Of a stretch of DNA of 64,000 nucleotides, positions 16,945-26,330 are shown one piece after another (the first letter of the stretch is position 1; every line of letters starts with the position of its first letter). The stretch is from Flavobacterium sp. (lineage in GTDB: Bacteria; Bacteroidota; Bacteroidia; Flavobacteriales; Flavobacteriaceae): NCBI GenBank assembly GCA_023259675.1, contig JALRGT010000009.1, forward strand, positions 37,254 to 101,253. The letters are read 5' to 3'. A model generated the notes under the pieces. That model saw nothing but the letters and a program-made list of their open reading frames with translations, did no database searches and was not told the DNA's origin. The position numbers and the translations under genes were made by a program.

Positions 16945-18276
16945 ATGGAAGAGATGCTCTTTTATGATCGAATGCAGTTTGCATTTACAATCACCTTTCA
17001 CTACTTATTTCCACAATTGACCATGGGACTTTCCTTAATCATCGTTTATTTTAAGTGGAAGTTTCTAAAAACCCAAAACGAAGATTACAATAAAGCGACT
17101 CATTTTTGGATGAAAATTTTTGCGCTCAATTTTGCGATGGGTGTCGTTACCGGAATTCCGATGGAGTTTCAATTTGGAACTAATTGGGCCAAGTTTTCTG
17201 AACTTACCGGAGGGATTATTGGGCAAACTCTCGCTATGGAAGGCATGTTTTCTTTCTTTTTAGAGTCTTCATTCTTGGGCATGTTTTTATTTGGAGAAAA
17301 AATATTGGGTCATAAATGGCATTTTGTTACAGGAGTACTCATTTTGATTGGTTCTTGGGCGAGTGGCTTTTTGATTATCGCTACCCATTCCTGGATGCAA
17401 TTTCCCGTAGGCTACGAAATTTTGGAAAACGGAAAATTTGTCCTGAATAATTTTGGTGCGCTATTTTCAAATCCGTGGTTATGGCCTTCTTATTTTCATA
17501 ATCAAGCGGCATCTTTGGTCACCAGCTCCTTCTTTGTTTCCGGAATTGGTGCCTTTTATGTTTTGAGTAAAAGAAACATACATTATGGACGACTTTTTTT
17601 AAAGACAGGAGTTGTTTTTGGCTTTATTTCCAGTTTGATAGTTGCTGTTCCAACAGGAGATTTATTGGCAAAAAATGTGGTGAAATACCAACCCGTAACT
17701 TTTGCGGCGATGGAAGGCATTTTTCATACCGAGAAAAAAGGTTCCGAAATCGTTTTGATTGGGCAACCAGATGTAAAAGATAAAAAATTAGATAATAAAA
17801 TTGCGGTTCCCAATGTGTTGAGTTTCTTGACTTATGGTAGCTGGAATACAGAAATAAAAGGATTGGATCAGTTTGAAGAGAAAAATCATCCAACCAATAT
17901 TTCAGGATTGTATTATGCATATCATATCATGGTAGGTTTAGGAACGGTATTTATCGGATTGATGGCGGCGGCTGCTTTTCAACTCTTTCGAAAAAAGTTA
18001 GTTACGACAAAATGGATATTATGGTCTTTACTGTTCATGATGCCTTTTCCATATATCGCCAATACAACAGGTTGGTATACTGCCGAGTTAGGAAGACAAC
18101 CTTGGCTCGTATATAATTTGTTGCGAACCGCCGATGGTGCTTCGCCAACGGTTTCTTCCGGTAATACCTTATTTACCTTACTTGGGTTTATTGGTTTGTA
18201 CTTGTTATTGGGAATGTTATTCCTGCTTTTGGTTGGAAAAATAATAAAAAATGGTCCTCAAACAGAAAAAATATAA
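16945..18276 (+). CDS. cydA: Cytochrome bd quinol oxidase subunit I
   Basis: This 443-residue multi-helix membrane protein keeps the heme and proton-channel signatures: RMQFAFTITFHYLFPQLTMG at the start with the heme His, and EGMFSFFLESSFLGMFLFGE with the conserved glutamates. GRQPWLVYNLLRTADGASP near the C-terminus is diagnostic. It is shorter than E. coli CydA, mainly in the periplasmic Q-loop, as in short-loop bd oxidases. It is 3 bp upstream of cydB. The oxidase reduces O2 with quinol and, unlike heme-copper oxidases, is known to resist sulfide, which fits the adjoining persulfide genes. Confidence 0.96.
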   Translation: MEEMLFYDRMQFAFTITFHYLFPQLTMGLSLIIVYFKWKFLKTQNEDYNKATHFWMKIFALNFAMGVVTGIPMEFQFGTNWAKFSELTGGIIGQTLAMEGMFSFFLESSFLGMFLFGEKILGHKWHFVTGVLILIGSWASGFLIIATHSWMQFPVGYEILENGKFVLNNFGALFSNPWLWPSYFHNQAASLVTSSFFVSGIGAFYVLSKRNIHYGRLFLKTGVVFGFISSLIVAVPTGDLLAKNVVKYQPVTFAAMEGIFHTEKKGSEIVLIGQPDVKDKKLDNKIAVPNVLSFLTYGSWNTEIKGLDQFEEKNHPTNISGLYYAYHIMVGLGTVFIGLMAAAAFQLFRKKLVTTKWILWSLLFMMPFPYIANTTGWYTAELGRQPWLVYNLLRTADGASPTVSSGNTLFTLLGFIGLYLLLGMLFLLLVGKIIKNGPQTEKI

Positions 18277-18279
18277 GTT

Positions 18280-19356
18280 ATGGAGTTTTTTTGGTACGTA
18301 GTTTTAATGGGGATTTTAGCGGTTTACATTGTGTTGGATGGCTATGATTTTGGCGCAGGAATTATTCATTTATTTTTTGCCAAAACAGAAAAAGACAAAA
18401 AAGCCATAACCAATGCTATTGGTCCTTTTTGGGATGCCAATGAAGTTTGGTTAATTGCAGCGGGAGGTGTGTTGTTTTTTGCTTTTCCAACCTTATATGC
18501 TTCCTCATTTAGTGGATTTTATTTGCCTTTAATGATGATTTTGTGGTTGCTTATTTTTAGGGCCATTGGTTTGGAATTACGAGGGCAAATTCATCACCCC
18601 ATGTGGGAAGTGGTTTGGGATAAAGCATTTGGGATAGCCAGTTTGTTGTTGGCTTTGTTTTTCGGAATGGCCTTAGGAAATGTAGTAAGAGGTGTTAATC
18701 TGGGAATGGTAGAAAATGGTATTTCTACCCAAGAAGCACATTTTTTCTTTTTACCGTTATGGAATCCAACCTTTAGTCCAAAAGCGGATCAATTGGGAAT
18801 TATAGACTGGTTTACTTTGTTTTTGGGAGTGGTTAGTGCCATAACGCTTACGATTCATGGTGCCAATTGGATAATTTATAAAACCAATTCATCATTGAAC
18901 ACTAAACTGAAAGAGGTGGTCTATAAACTCAATTTTGTGTTATTGGCATTGGTAATTACATCCTTGATTATTTGGAACCAAATTGAATCGGAACCCTTTC
19001 ATAATTTTATTGAAAACCCGTTATTGTGGCTATTTCCTTTGATTTGTTTTACCGGTATTTTTGGTTTGTTTAAGGTGAGAACTTTCAAAAAAGACGGTAC
19101 AGGTTTTTTCTTCTCCAGTTTATTTCTTGTTGGAGGTTTTGCGGCTACCACGGCATCTATTTTTCCGAATGTGCTGCCTTCCACCAATACGGTAAATCCT
19201 TCATTAACCATTTATAATACAGCCGCAGGTGAATACGGATTGACAACAGGAACCTACTGGTTTTTTATCGCTTTGCTTTTGGTAATAGTATATTTTATAA
19301 TCCAATACAAAGTGTTTAGTGGTAAAATGGACGATGTTGGCTACGGAGAACATTGA
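18280..19356 (+). CDS. cydB: Cytochrome bd quinol oxidase subunit II
   Basis: This 358-residue membrane protein opens with the CydB signature FWYVVLMGILAVYIVLDGYD (residues 4-23) followed by FGAGIIH, then AIGPFWDANEVWLI, and has about eight helices. It is 3 bp after cydA and surely cotranscribed. No cydX-like small gene is visible between cydB and the terminator at 19386. Confidence 0.96.
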   Translation: MEFFWYVVLMGILAVYIVLDGYDFGAGIIHLFFAKTEKDKKAITNAIGPFWDANEVWLIAAGGVLFFAFPTLYASSFSGFYLPLMMILWLLIFRAIGLELRGQIHHPMWEVVWDKAFGIASLLLALFFGMALGNVVRGVNLGMVENGISTQEAHFFFLPLWNPTFSPKADQLGIIDWFTLFLGVVSAITLTIHGANWIIYKTNSSLNTKLKEVVYKLNFVLLALVITSLIIWNQIESEPFHNFIENPLLWLFPLICFTGIFGLFKVRTFKKDGTGFFFSSLFLVGGFAATTASIFPNVLPSTNTVNPSLTIYNTAAGEYGLTTGTYWFFIALLLVIVYFIIQYKVFSGKMDDVGYGEH

Positions 19357-19385
19357 TTGTTTTAGTGAGTAGAAAGCTGTTGTTT

Positions 19386-19416
19386 GAAATCTCTTTTGAT
19401 TTTAAAAGAAGATTTC
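19386..19416. terminator. Hairpin between converging cydB and tauE/safE genes
   Basis: GAAATCTCTTTT pairs with AAAAGAAGATTTC with one bulged base, followed by T residues on the + strand. It lies between the convergent ends of cydB and the exporter gene and probably ends both transcripts. Confidence 0.6.
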
Positions 19417-20187
19417 TTTTGTGATGATATAAATTCCCATTACAAGGACAAACCATCCAAAAATAGGTTTGAGTTTGTTGCCATCAATTTTTTTGGATAA
19501 TTGAGTTCCAATGATCATTCCGATAAAAGCAATACTTGAAATTCCAAATAGCAAGGAATAGTCAATTGGCGTATGGATATATAAATCTCCGGCAAAACCA
19601 ATGGAGGAGTTGATGAAAATGATAAGCAGTGAAGTGCCGACCGCTTGTTTCATGGGTAAATTGGCAAAAAATAGTAAGGCTGGAATTATAAGAAATCCAC
19701 CACCAGCCCCTAGAAAACCAGTTACAATTCCGACTAAAAAGCCAATTAGGCTCAGTTGGATGTAATTGGTACTTGTAGCTTTAATTTTTGGACTTTTTTT
19801 TCGAATCATAGAAATAGCTGCCGCTATCATCAAGATGGAAAAAACAATCATAATAAGAAAGTTTTTGGAGACTTTGTAGGAAGCTATCGAAAATAAGGTT
19901 GCGGCGATTTGTGGAAAAATTACTTCCCGAATCAACAAAATGGAAAAAACGGAAGGGATGGCAAAATACAGTGCCGATTTGATTTTTAGATTTCCCATTT
20001 TAAAATGGGTATAAGAACCCAATAATGCCGTGACTCCAACAATGAATAAGGAATAACTGGTAGCCAGTTCAGGATCGACTTTAAACAAATAGACCAAAAT
20101 AGGAATAGTTAATATCGAGCCACCACCACCGATTAACCCTAAAGAAAGTCCTATAATTATAGAAGCCAAATAACCTAAATATTCCAT
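19402..20187 (-). CDS. TauE/SafE family sulfite/sulfonate exporter
   Basis: This 261-residue protein has about eight helices and two repeats of the family's Gly-rich motif: GLSLGLIGGGGSILTIPILV near residue 15 and GIVTGFLGAGGGFLIIPAL near 155. TauE/SafE proteins export sulfite, thiosulfate or sulfoacetate. Persulfide dioxygenase makes sulfite and rhodanese can make thiosulfate, so this exporter likely clears their products. A Crp/Fnr-like dyad lies 45 bp upstream of the start, and the regulator gene is 72 bp upstream in the same direction. Confidence 0.92.
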   Translation of the reverse strand: MEYLGYLASIIIGLSLGLIGGGGSILTIPILVYLFKVDPELATSYSLFIVGVTALLGSYTHFKMGNLKIKSALYFAIPSVFSILLIREVIFPQIAATLFSIASYKVSKNFLIMIVFSILMIAAAISMIRKKSPKIKATSTNYIQLSLIGFLVGIVTGFLGAGGGFLIIPALLFFANLPMKQAVGTSLLIIFINSSIGFAGDLYIHTPIDYSLLFGISSIAFIGMIIGTQLSKKIDGNKLKPIFGWFVLVMGIYIITKEIFF

Positions 20188-20231
20188 GTTTTAAATTTTT
20201 TACAAAGGTTATAGATTATAAACACTTGTAC

Positions 20232-20247
20232 AGTAACATTTATCACA
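20232..20247. promoter_or_regulatory. Crp/Fnr-like dyad upstream of tauE/safE
   Basis: AGTAA-CATTTA-TCACA matches the site before the persulfide dioxygenase gene (shared core GTAAC-N5-TCAC). It lies in the 72-bp gap between the regulator and exporter genes, suggesting that the exporter has its own regulated promoter. Confidence 0.5.
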
Positions 20248-20259
20248 TGGGATACTATT

Positions 20260-20886
20260 TTAGAAATTAACTTCAATCAAATTGCGATGGAGTTTGACTA
20301 GATTGCGTTGTTCCATTTTTTTGAGTAATCTCGAAATCACTTCTCTGGAAGTATTTAATTCTGTTGCAATTTCTTGATGTGAAAGGCTTAGTTCTTTGCA
20401 ATTACAAGCAGCTGCATGGCGTTTCAGGTAAAATTCCAAACGTTCGTCCATAGCTCGGAAGGCGATACTGTCGATAACTTCCAAAACCTCTTCAAATCGG
20501 GTGCGATAGGTAAAAATCACAAACTCATACCAGCTGTGATAATGCATCATCCATTTTTCCATTAAAGCTAGAGGAACCATGATTAGTTCTACATCATCAA
20601 CTGCTTTTGCCGTGATTTGACTGGTTTGACTTTTGGTGGCACAAATCATAGAAATGGCACAGGCCTGTCCCGGTTGTAAATAATACATGAAAAATTCACC
20701 ACCGTTTTCACCTTCTCGATAGATTTTAATTTGGCCTTTGGTTACAAGAACGGTGTTGTTAATATATTGCCCGGTACGCATGATTACATCTCCCGCTTTG
20801 TAGGATTGGTAAATCGCATTATTTTCTATTTCTTGAATCAGTTCGTTTGAAAAGGTTGGAAAAATATTTTTGATTGAATCTTCCAT
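20260..20886 (-). CDS. Crp/Fnr-family transcriptional regulator
   Basis: This 208-residue protein has a cyclic-nucleotide-binding-like domain (about 15-125), a long dimer helix and a winged helix-turn-helix with recognition helix SHQEIATELNTSREVISRLL. It lacks the Fnr iron-sulfur Cys set. It has Cys residues in QACAISMICATK and a Cys-x-Cys in ACNCKELSL next to the DNA-binding domain, which might sense redox or persulfide. It sits between the TauE/SafE gene and a divergent rhodanese gene, with matching dyads near sulfur genes, so it is the likely local regulator. Confidence 0.92.
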   Translation of the reverse strand: MEDSIKNIFPTFSNELIQEIENNAIYQSYKAGDVIMRTGQYINNTVLVTKGQIKIYREGENGGEFFMYYLQPGQACAISMICATKSQTSQITAKAVDDVELIMVPLALMEKWMMHYHSWYEFVIFTYRTRFEEVLEVIDSIAFRAMDERLEFYLKRHAAACNCKELSLSHQEIATELNTSREVISRLLKKMEQRNLVKLHRNLIEVNF

Positions 20887-21177
20887 TTTAGGGGTGTTTA
20901 TTTAACAAAATCGTATGAAAATGTAAAAGTACGTCAAAAATTGGTTTTTTTTGGACGGTTTTTAAGAGCATTGTAACAATTATTAAAAAAAATGTAATTT
21001 CATATTTACTAATTTCCCCATCGATTTAGCAGACTATTTTTTTGAATTGTCAAGGAATTCTTCAAATGAGTAATTTTTAAATAGACTCGCAAACGTTTTC
21101 TTCGAATAATTTCTTATTTCATAAATCGCAATATTATTGTTTTAAAAAAACATTGTATTTTTACAAAAAACACTAAC

Positions 21178-21492
21178 ATGAATTTAACACAAGAAGATTG
21201 GATTTCTCAACTGGAAGCAGATGAAAATGCAATAATATTAGACGTAAGAACAGAAGATGAATATAATGACGGGATTATTCCTAATGCCATAAATATAGAT
21301 ATTCATAAAGGACAAGAATTTATTTCTGAATTGGAAGAATTGGATAAAAGCAAAAATTATTATGTGTATTGTCGTTCGGGAGCCCGCAGTGCAAAAGCAT
21401 GCGAAATCATGAATGAGTTGGGTTTTGAAAATGCATACAATCTAATGGGCGGTATTTTAGATTGGGATGGAGAAGTTGTGGCTCCTGACTAG
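21178..21492 (+). CDS. Single-domain rhodanese sulfurtransferase
   Basis: This 104-residue protein is one rhodanese domain: LDVRTEDEY near the start, active loop YCRSGARS with the catalytic Cys, and NLMGGILDWDG at the end. There is no signal peptide, so it is cytoplasmic. It moves sulfane sulfur between thiols. It is divergent from the Crp/Fnr gene, across a 291-bp intergenic region containing the near-dyad TTGTATTTTTACAA just before the start. It probably belongs with the sulfur block, not with GapN downstream. Confidence 0.92.
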   Translation: MNLTQEDWISQLEADENAIILDVRTEDEYNDGIIPNAINIDIHKGQEFISELEELDKSKNYYVYCRSGARSAKACEIMNELGFENAYNLMGGILDWDGEVVAPD

Positions 21493-21542
21493 TTTAAAAA
21501 AACAATGTGCATTTTACTAAAATTAACAATAATAAATTAACG

Positions 21543-23123
21543 ATGAATTCAATACCAGAAGCATTTCAGATAAAAAGCGTTCTCAATCAAGATACTTATT
21601 TAGTAAACGGTGAATTAAAGAAATGGGAAGGAGAGACTACACCAGTTTATTCTACCATTTCCTCTACCGAAAAATATGCACCTACTTTACTGGGTTCTAT
21701 CCCTTTTATGGGGGAAAAAGAAGCAATGGATGCCCTTAATGCCGCCGATGCTGCTTTTAATAATGGACAAGGTTTATGGCCAACGATGAAAGTGGCCGAT
21801 CGTATTAAATGTATGGATAACTTTGTTACTCAAATGAAAGCTACTCGAAATGAGGTAGTCAAATATTTGATGTGGGAAATTGGTAAAAATTTAAGCGATT
21901 CTGAAAAAGAATTTGACAGAACTGTAGAATATATCTATGACACCATAGAAAGTTATAAAGAACTAAACAGTCGTAGTGCTCATTTTAATAAAGTACAAGG
22001 AATTAATGCCATGGTTCGTAGAGGACCTCTTGGAGTTGTTTTATGTCTAGGACCCTATAATTATCCTTTAAACGAAACTTTCTCTTTGTTGATTCCAGCA
22101 TTAATTATGGGGAATCCCGTGATTTTTAAACCAGCCAAACACGGAGTTTTATTAATATCTCCTTTGTTGGAAGCTTTTCAAACGAGTTTTCCAAAAGGAG
22201 CCATCAATATTCTTTACGGTAGAGGACGTGAAGTGGCATCGCCAATCATGAAATCAGGACGTGTGTCTATTTTGGCATTGATAGGAAATAGTAAATCGGC
22301 TATTGCGTTACAGGATTTGCATCCAAACAAAAATAGATTGCGTTTAGTATTGGGATTGGAAGCTAAAAATCCAGCGATTGTATTACCGGATGCCAATTTA
22401 GATTTGGCTATCCAAGAATGTGTAACGGGGTCTTTGTCGTTTAATGGACAACGTTGTACCGCTCTGAAAGTATTATACGTTCACGAATCAATTGCTGAAG
22501 AATTCAATAAACGATTTGCCGCCAAAGTGGATGAATTGACATTTGGAAATCCTTGGGATAATTCACCATTCCTTACTCCGCTACCGGAAAAAGAAAAACC
22601 GGCTTATATTCAGGAATTAATAGATGACGCGACCAGTAATGGTGCTCAAGTGCTTAATGCAAAAGGAGGAACACACTATGAAAATTATATTTTTCCAGCC
22701 GTTTTGTTTCCTGTAAATAAAAACATGCGTGTGTATCATGAAGAGCAGTTTGGACCGGTTGTTCCTGTTATCTCTTTCAAAAACATTCAAGAACCATTGA
22801 ATGATATGGCCGAATCAAATTACGGTCAACAAGTGAGTTTGTTCGGAAAAGACATTAAAACAATTGCTCCACTTATAGATACCTTAGTGAATTTAGTGTG
22901 TCGCGTGAATTTGAACAGTTCTTGCCAACGTGGACCGGATGTATTCCCTTTCACGGGAAGAAAAGATTCTGCAGTGGGAACATTAAGTATTCATGATGCG
23001 TTGCGTTCGTTCTCTATCAGAACGTTTGTTGCTTCCAAAGACAATGAATACAACAACGGAATTTTACAAGAGTTATTGAACAGTAAAGAATCAAACTTTA
23101 TCAATACCGATTATATTTTATAA
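21543..23123 (+). CDS. gapN: NADP-dependent non-phosphorylating glyceraldehyde-3-phosphate dehydrogenase (GapN-like)
   Basis: This 526-residue aldehyde dehydrogenase starts at the ATG at 21543 (MNSIPEAFQ); an ATG at 21507 would add 12 residues. It has the cofactor region [18 protein letters not shown], the catalytic Cys in [11 protein letters not shown], and [13 protein letters not shown] near the end, as in GapN. The usual ELGGK segment holding the general-base Glu reads LGLEAKNP here, with Glu displaced by two positions. GapN oxidises G3P to 3-phosphoglycerate and makes NADPH. It is followed by a strong terminator and appears monocistronic. Confidence 0.85.
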   Translation: MNSIPEAFQIKSVLNQDTYLVNGELKKWEGETTPVYSTISSTEKYAPTLLGSIPFMGEKEAMDALNAADAAFNNGQGLWPTMKVADRIKCMDNFVTQMKATRNEVVKYLMWEIGKNLSDSEKEFDRTVEYIYDTIESYKELNSRSAHFNKVQGINAMVRRGPLGVVLCLGPYNYPLNETFSLLIPALIMGNPVIFKPAKHGVLLISPLLEAFQTSFPKGAINILYGRGREVASPIMKSGRVSILALIGNSKSAIALQDLHPNKNRLRLVLGLEAKNPAIVLPDANLDLAIQECVTGSLSFNGQRCTALKVLYVHESIAEEFNKRFAAKVDELTFGNPWDNSPFLTPLPEKEKPAYIQELIDDATSNGAQVLNAKGGTHYENYIFPAVLFPVNKNMRVYHEEQFGPVVPVISFKNIQEPLNDMAESNYGQQVSLFGKDIKTIAPLIDTLVNLVCRVNLNSSCQRGPDVFPFTGRKDSAVGTLSIHDALRSFSIRTFVASKDNEYNNGILQELLNSKESNFINTDYIL

Positions 23124-23145
23124 TCTTTTATTATAAATGATACAA

Positions 23146-23180
23146 AACCGCAACAGTCATAGATTGTTGCGGTTTTTTTT
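23146..23180 (+). terminator. Rho-independent terminator after gapN
   Basis: AACCGCAACA and TGTTGCGGTT form a perfect 10-bp stem with a 9-base loop, followed by a run of T. Confidence 0.85.
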
Positions 23181-23421
23181 ATGGATTAAAATGAAGGGAA
23201 AATGACCCGGTTTTGAGTGTGTAGTATTTGTAGGTATTTTTTTAGACTGGTCATAGGTCTGATATTCTTGCTTTTAAACTGGGTTACGATTCATTTAAAA
23301 TAAATTAGATTAAATTTATATGTTAAAAAAAAATTAGAACCCATCTTTAGAATGCATTAACTGTATTTCGGATTTAGATTGTAAACCAACCTATTAACTA
23401 TTGAATCTAACTTGTCTTATT

Positions 23422-24645
23422 ATGAAAAAATCTAAACTGGTATTGAAAATTTTGATGTTAATAACTCCTTTCTTTTTTATGGGGTGTCAAAATGATGCCA
23501 ATCAAATTGAAAATACAGTCACAGAAGTAACTATAGCTGAAACGTTAAGTGATTTTTCTTCCGAACCTATTCCGGGACAATATATTGTAGTTTTAAACGG
23601 AGAGTCTACAGCCAAAAAAACGCATTTAAAATACAGTCAGATGAAAAGTGTGATAACAAATGAAATTGTTGCTAAGTTTTCGAATGCACAATTGGCCAAA
23701 GAAAATATTGTTCAAACCTATGGTTATGCTGTAAATGGATTTGCCGCCAAAATTAATAAGGACCAATTAAAAATCTTGAAAGCAGACAGTAGAGTAAAAT
23801 CAATCGAACAAGATCAAATGATTACATTGGGGAAACCTTCTAAACCAGGAAGTGGTGGAGGGGGATCTACAACACCACCAGTGCAAGAAACTCCTTGGGG
23901 AATTGCCAGAGTTAATGGTGGAGTATCTGAAAGCACCAGAACGGCTTGGATTATAGATACCGGAATTGATTTGGATCACCCGGATTTGAATGTTGATATT
24001 TCAAGAAGTAGTTCGTTTCTTGGAGGTAGAGATGCAAATAATCCTGATGACGGGAATGGTCATGGAACACACGTGGCAGGAACTATCGCAGCTTATAATA
24101 ATGATTTTGGAGTCATAGGAGTGGCTTCAGGTGCCAAAGTGGTTGCAGTTCGAGTATTGGATAGTAGAGGAAGCGGAAGCTATTCTGGTGTAATGGCCGG
24201 GGTCGATTATGTCGGACGCGAAGGAAAAGAAGGAGATGTTGCGAATATGAGTTTGGGAGGTTCTTATTCCAAAGCATTGAATGAGGCAGTTATTGCTGCT
24301 TCGTCAGGAGGAGTAATTTTTTGTATCGCTGCAGGAAATAGTGGTGCTGATGCCAATAATTATTCACCCGCCAGTGCCAATGGAGATTATATTGTTACAG
24401 TTTCTGCATCAGATAGCAATGATAATTTTGCCTATTTTTCCAATTACGGGAATCCACCAATAGACTGGTGCGCGCCTGGAGTGAGCATCAAATCAACTTG
24501 GAAAAATGGAGGATACAATACCATTTCAGGAACTTCAATGGCTACGCCTCACGTAGCTGGAGTGTTGCTACTAGGAGCCGGACAATCAGGAGGACTTGTT
24601 AATGGTGATAAAGACGGAACACCTGATACTATAATAGCACATTAA
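23422..24645 (+). CDS. Subtilisin-like serine protease (S8), lipoprotein
   Basis: This 407-residue protein starts at the ATG at 23422. The signal peptide ends FFFMGC, so Cys22 is the probable lipidation site. An I9-type propeptide covers about 45-135, then a Gly-rich linker and the S8 catalytic domain with Asp179 (IIDTGIDLDHPD), His214 (GNGHGTHVAG), oxyanion Asn306 (AAGNSGA) and Ser372 (GTSMATPHVAG). It ends soon after the catalytic Ser region with DKDGTPDTIIAH and has no type IX secretion tail. It is probably exported to an outer or periplasmic surface and self-activated by propeptide removal. It is monocistronic, with its own terminator. Confidence 0.94.
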   Translation: MKKSKLVLKILMLITPFFFMGCQNDANQIENTVTEVTIAETLSDFSSEPIPGQYIVVLNGESTAKKTHLKYSQMKSVITNEIVAKFSNAQLAKENIVQTYGYAVNGFAAKINKDQLKILKADSRVKSIEQDQMITLGKPSKPGSGGGGSTTPPVQETPWGIARVNGGVSESTRTAWIIDTGIDLDHPDLNVDISRSSSFLGGRDANNPDDGNGHGTHVAGTIAAYNNDFGVIGVASGAKVVAVRVLDSRGSGSYSGVMAGVDYVGREGKEGDVANMSLGGSYSKALNEAVIAASSGGVIFCIAAGNSGADANNYSPASANGDYIVTVSASDSNDNFAYFSNYGNPPIDWCAPGVSIKSTWKNGGYNTISGTSMATPHVAGVLLLGAGQSGGLVNGDKDGTPDTIIAH

Positions 24646-24666
24646 GAGAAATAGTAATTTGATATT

Positions 24667-24700
24667 AAAAAGAGAATTCCATAACGGAATTCTCTTTTTT
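24667..24700 (+). terminator. Rho-independent terminator after the subtilase gene
   Basis: AAAAAGAGAATTCC and GGAATTCTCTTTTT form a perfect 14-bp stem with loop ATAAC and T-rich 3' side. Confidence 0.85.
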
Positions 24701-24815
24701 AATTTTAGGAAGTTTTATGAATGTTGGAAATAATTATTTAATTTAGAGTGTTTTAAATTGTGATTGTAAAATGGATTATTCGGGTTGTTTATTTTAAAAC
24801 CGAATTTTTAAAAAT

Positions 24816-25024
24816 TAAGAGTTATCAAAAAGAAAATTAAAATACTAAAAGGAAATTTTCACGAACGCCTGCATCGTGAACCCTCTTTTTTGCATCCGAA
24901 GTTGAAATTCATACCCAATATTATCGTTAACCTGAGCTGTTTTATCATTACGGCCGTGGTAATCTCCAGTTTGTTATACTTGCTGTTTCATTATTTGATT
25001 GATAAGTTTTATCATTTGAATTGA
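24816..25024 (+). pseudogene. Remnant of a small hydrophobic protein gene (copy 1)
   Basis: The frame is open without an ATG and encodes a basic start, then a hydrophobic stretch (FIITAVVISSLLYLLFHYLI) and a TGA at 25022. The segment 24941-25024 is repeated in degraded form at 26331-26415, where the hydrophobic residues are partly conserved. Lack of a start codon and decay of the copy suggest a gene fragment. Family is not recognised. Confidence 0.4.
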
Positions 25025-25025
25025 T

Positions 25026-25112
25026 ATGGGTGATAGTAGTTTAATATTCCCAGTTATAGGCTTGTTTGCAATAGGAATCCCCATTTTTGTAGTATACTTT
25101 TTCAAGACTTAG
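25026..25112 (+). CDS. Possible 28-residue membrane peptide
   Basis: An ATG at 25026, 1 bp after the preceding stop, encodes MGDSSLIFPVIGLFAIGIPI and then FVVYFFKT, a single hydrophobic helix. It could be a real small membrane protein or part of the decayed locus. No family is recognised. Confidence 0.3.
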   Translation: MGDSSLIFPVIGLFAIGIPIFVVYFFKT

Positions 25113-25271
25113 ATAAAGCGTGCTATTTATTAAATCCAACAGTAAAAAGTAAATCGGCAGTAAAAAATTAGACATTATAAATGGAAACATACTATTGGAT
25201 AAAAAATATTTTTCAAATCTAGAAATAGGTCAAAGCGGAAAAGGGTTGTCAAAAAAAGCAATAATTAAAAT

Positions 25272-26264
25272 ATGAAAAAAAATAAAATTAAAAGTTCGAT
25301 TGCAGTTATTGGCTTTGCTTTAACTACTGTAATTGCAAATGCACAAACAACCAAAAAAATAACAGTTGCGCAGGATGGCAGTGGTGATTTCAAAACCGTT
25401 CAGGTTGCCATTGATGCTGCCGAAACAGACAATGTTGCAGTTTTAATTTATATTAAAAAAGGAATTTACAAAGAAAAGCTGGTTATCCCGTCATCAAAAG
25501 CAGGATTGAGATTGGTAGGCGAGGATAAAGAAAATACTATTCTTACTTATGATGATTATTCTGGAAAACCCAATCCAAATTCAAATAGAAACATTGGAAC
25601 TTCTGATTCCTATACGCTTTTAGTTCGTGCCGATGATGTTACCCTAGAGAATATAACTATAGCGAATTCTTGGTGTGCGAAAGGGCAGGCAGTTTCTTTG
25701 CATGTAAAAGGAACTCGTTTTGTAATTCGAAATGCTAGAATTTTAGGTTGCCAAGATACCTTGCTAACTGATGGGGACGGAAGTTATCAATATTACGAAA
25801 ATTGCTATATCGAGGGAACTACCGATTTTATATTTGGACCGGCCACAGCAGTTTTTAAAAATTGCACCATTAAAAGCAAAAAAGATTCTTTTATTACAGC
25901 TGCATCAACTCCGGAAAATCAAGAATTCGGTTATGTTTTCTTCAATTGTAATCTAATAGCCAATGCCAATGTCTCCAAAGTTTTTTTAGGGCGTCCTTGG
26001 CGACCGTTTGCTAAAACTGTTTTTATAGCATGTAAGATGGGAAGTCATATTTTTCCGGAAGGCTGGAATCCATGGGTAGATGAGCGCTTTGCTGATAAGA
26101 CTAAAACCGCTTTTTATGCCGAATACCATAACAAAGGAAAAGGAGCAAAAACGAATAAAAGAGTATTTTGGTCACATCAATTATCTAAAGAGGAGGCCAA
26201 GCGGTATACTTTTCAAAACATCTTTCCTAAGGATGATTTTTGGAAAATAATTAATAAAAAATAA
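25272..26264 (+). CDS. Pectinesterase (carbohydrate esterase family 8)
   Basis: This 330-residue protein has a signal peptide (about 1-24, ending VIANAQ) followed by a right-handed beta-helix pectin methylesterase. Family motifs are GQAVSLHVKG, the catalytic Asp segments GCQDTLLTDG and EGTTDFIFGPATAVF, and VFLGRPWRPFAKTV with the substrate Arg. It removes methyl groups from homogalacturonan, presumably in the periplasm or outside the cell, releasing methanol and preparing pectin for lyases. No pectate lyase is in the window, but hexuronate genes (54.7-59.3 kb) could use the products. A terminator follows. Confidence 0.95.
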   Translation: MKKNKIKSSIAVIGFALTTVIANAQTTKKITVAQDGSGDFKTVQVAIDAAETDNVAVLIYIKKGIYKEKLVIPSSKAGLRLVGEDKENTILTYDDYSGKPNPNSNRNIGTSDSYTLLVRADDVTLENITIANSWCAKGQAVSLHVKGTRFVIRNARILGCQDTLLTDGDGSYQYYENCYIEGTTDFIFGPATAVFKNCTIKSKKDSFITAASTPENQEFGYVFFNCNLIANANVSKVFLGRPWRPFAKTVFIACKMGSHIFPEGWNPWVDERFADKTKTAFYAEYHNKGKGAKTNKRVFWSHQLSKEEAKRYTFQNIFPKDDFWKIINKK

Positions 26265-26308
26265 TTTAAAAAGCCATTTATTCAATCTAGAATAAATGGC
26301 TTTTTAAA
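26265..26308 (+). terminator. Rho-independent terminator after the pectinesterase gene
   Basis: AAAAAGCCATTTATTC and GAATAAATGGCTTTTT form a perfect 16-bp stem with loop AATCTA and T residues after it. Confidence 0.85.
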
Positions 26309-26330
26309 TTTTAAATCAAAAACGTTGAGG

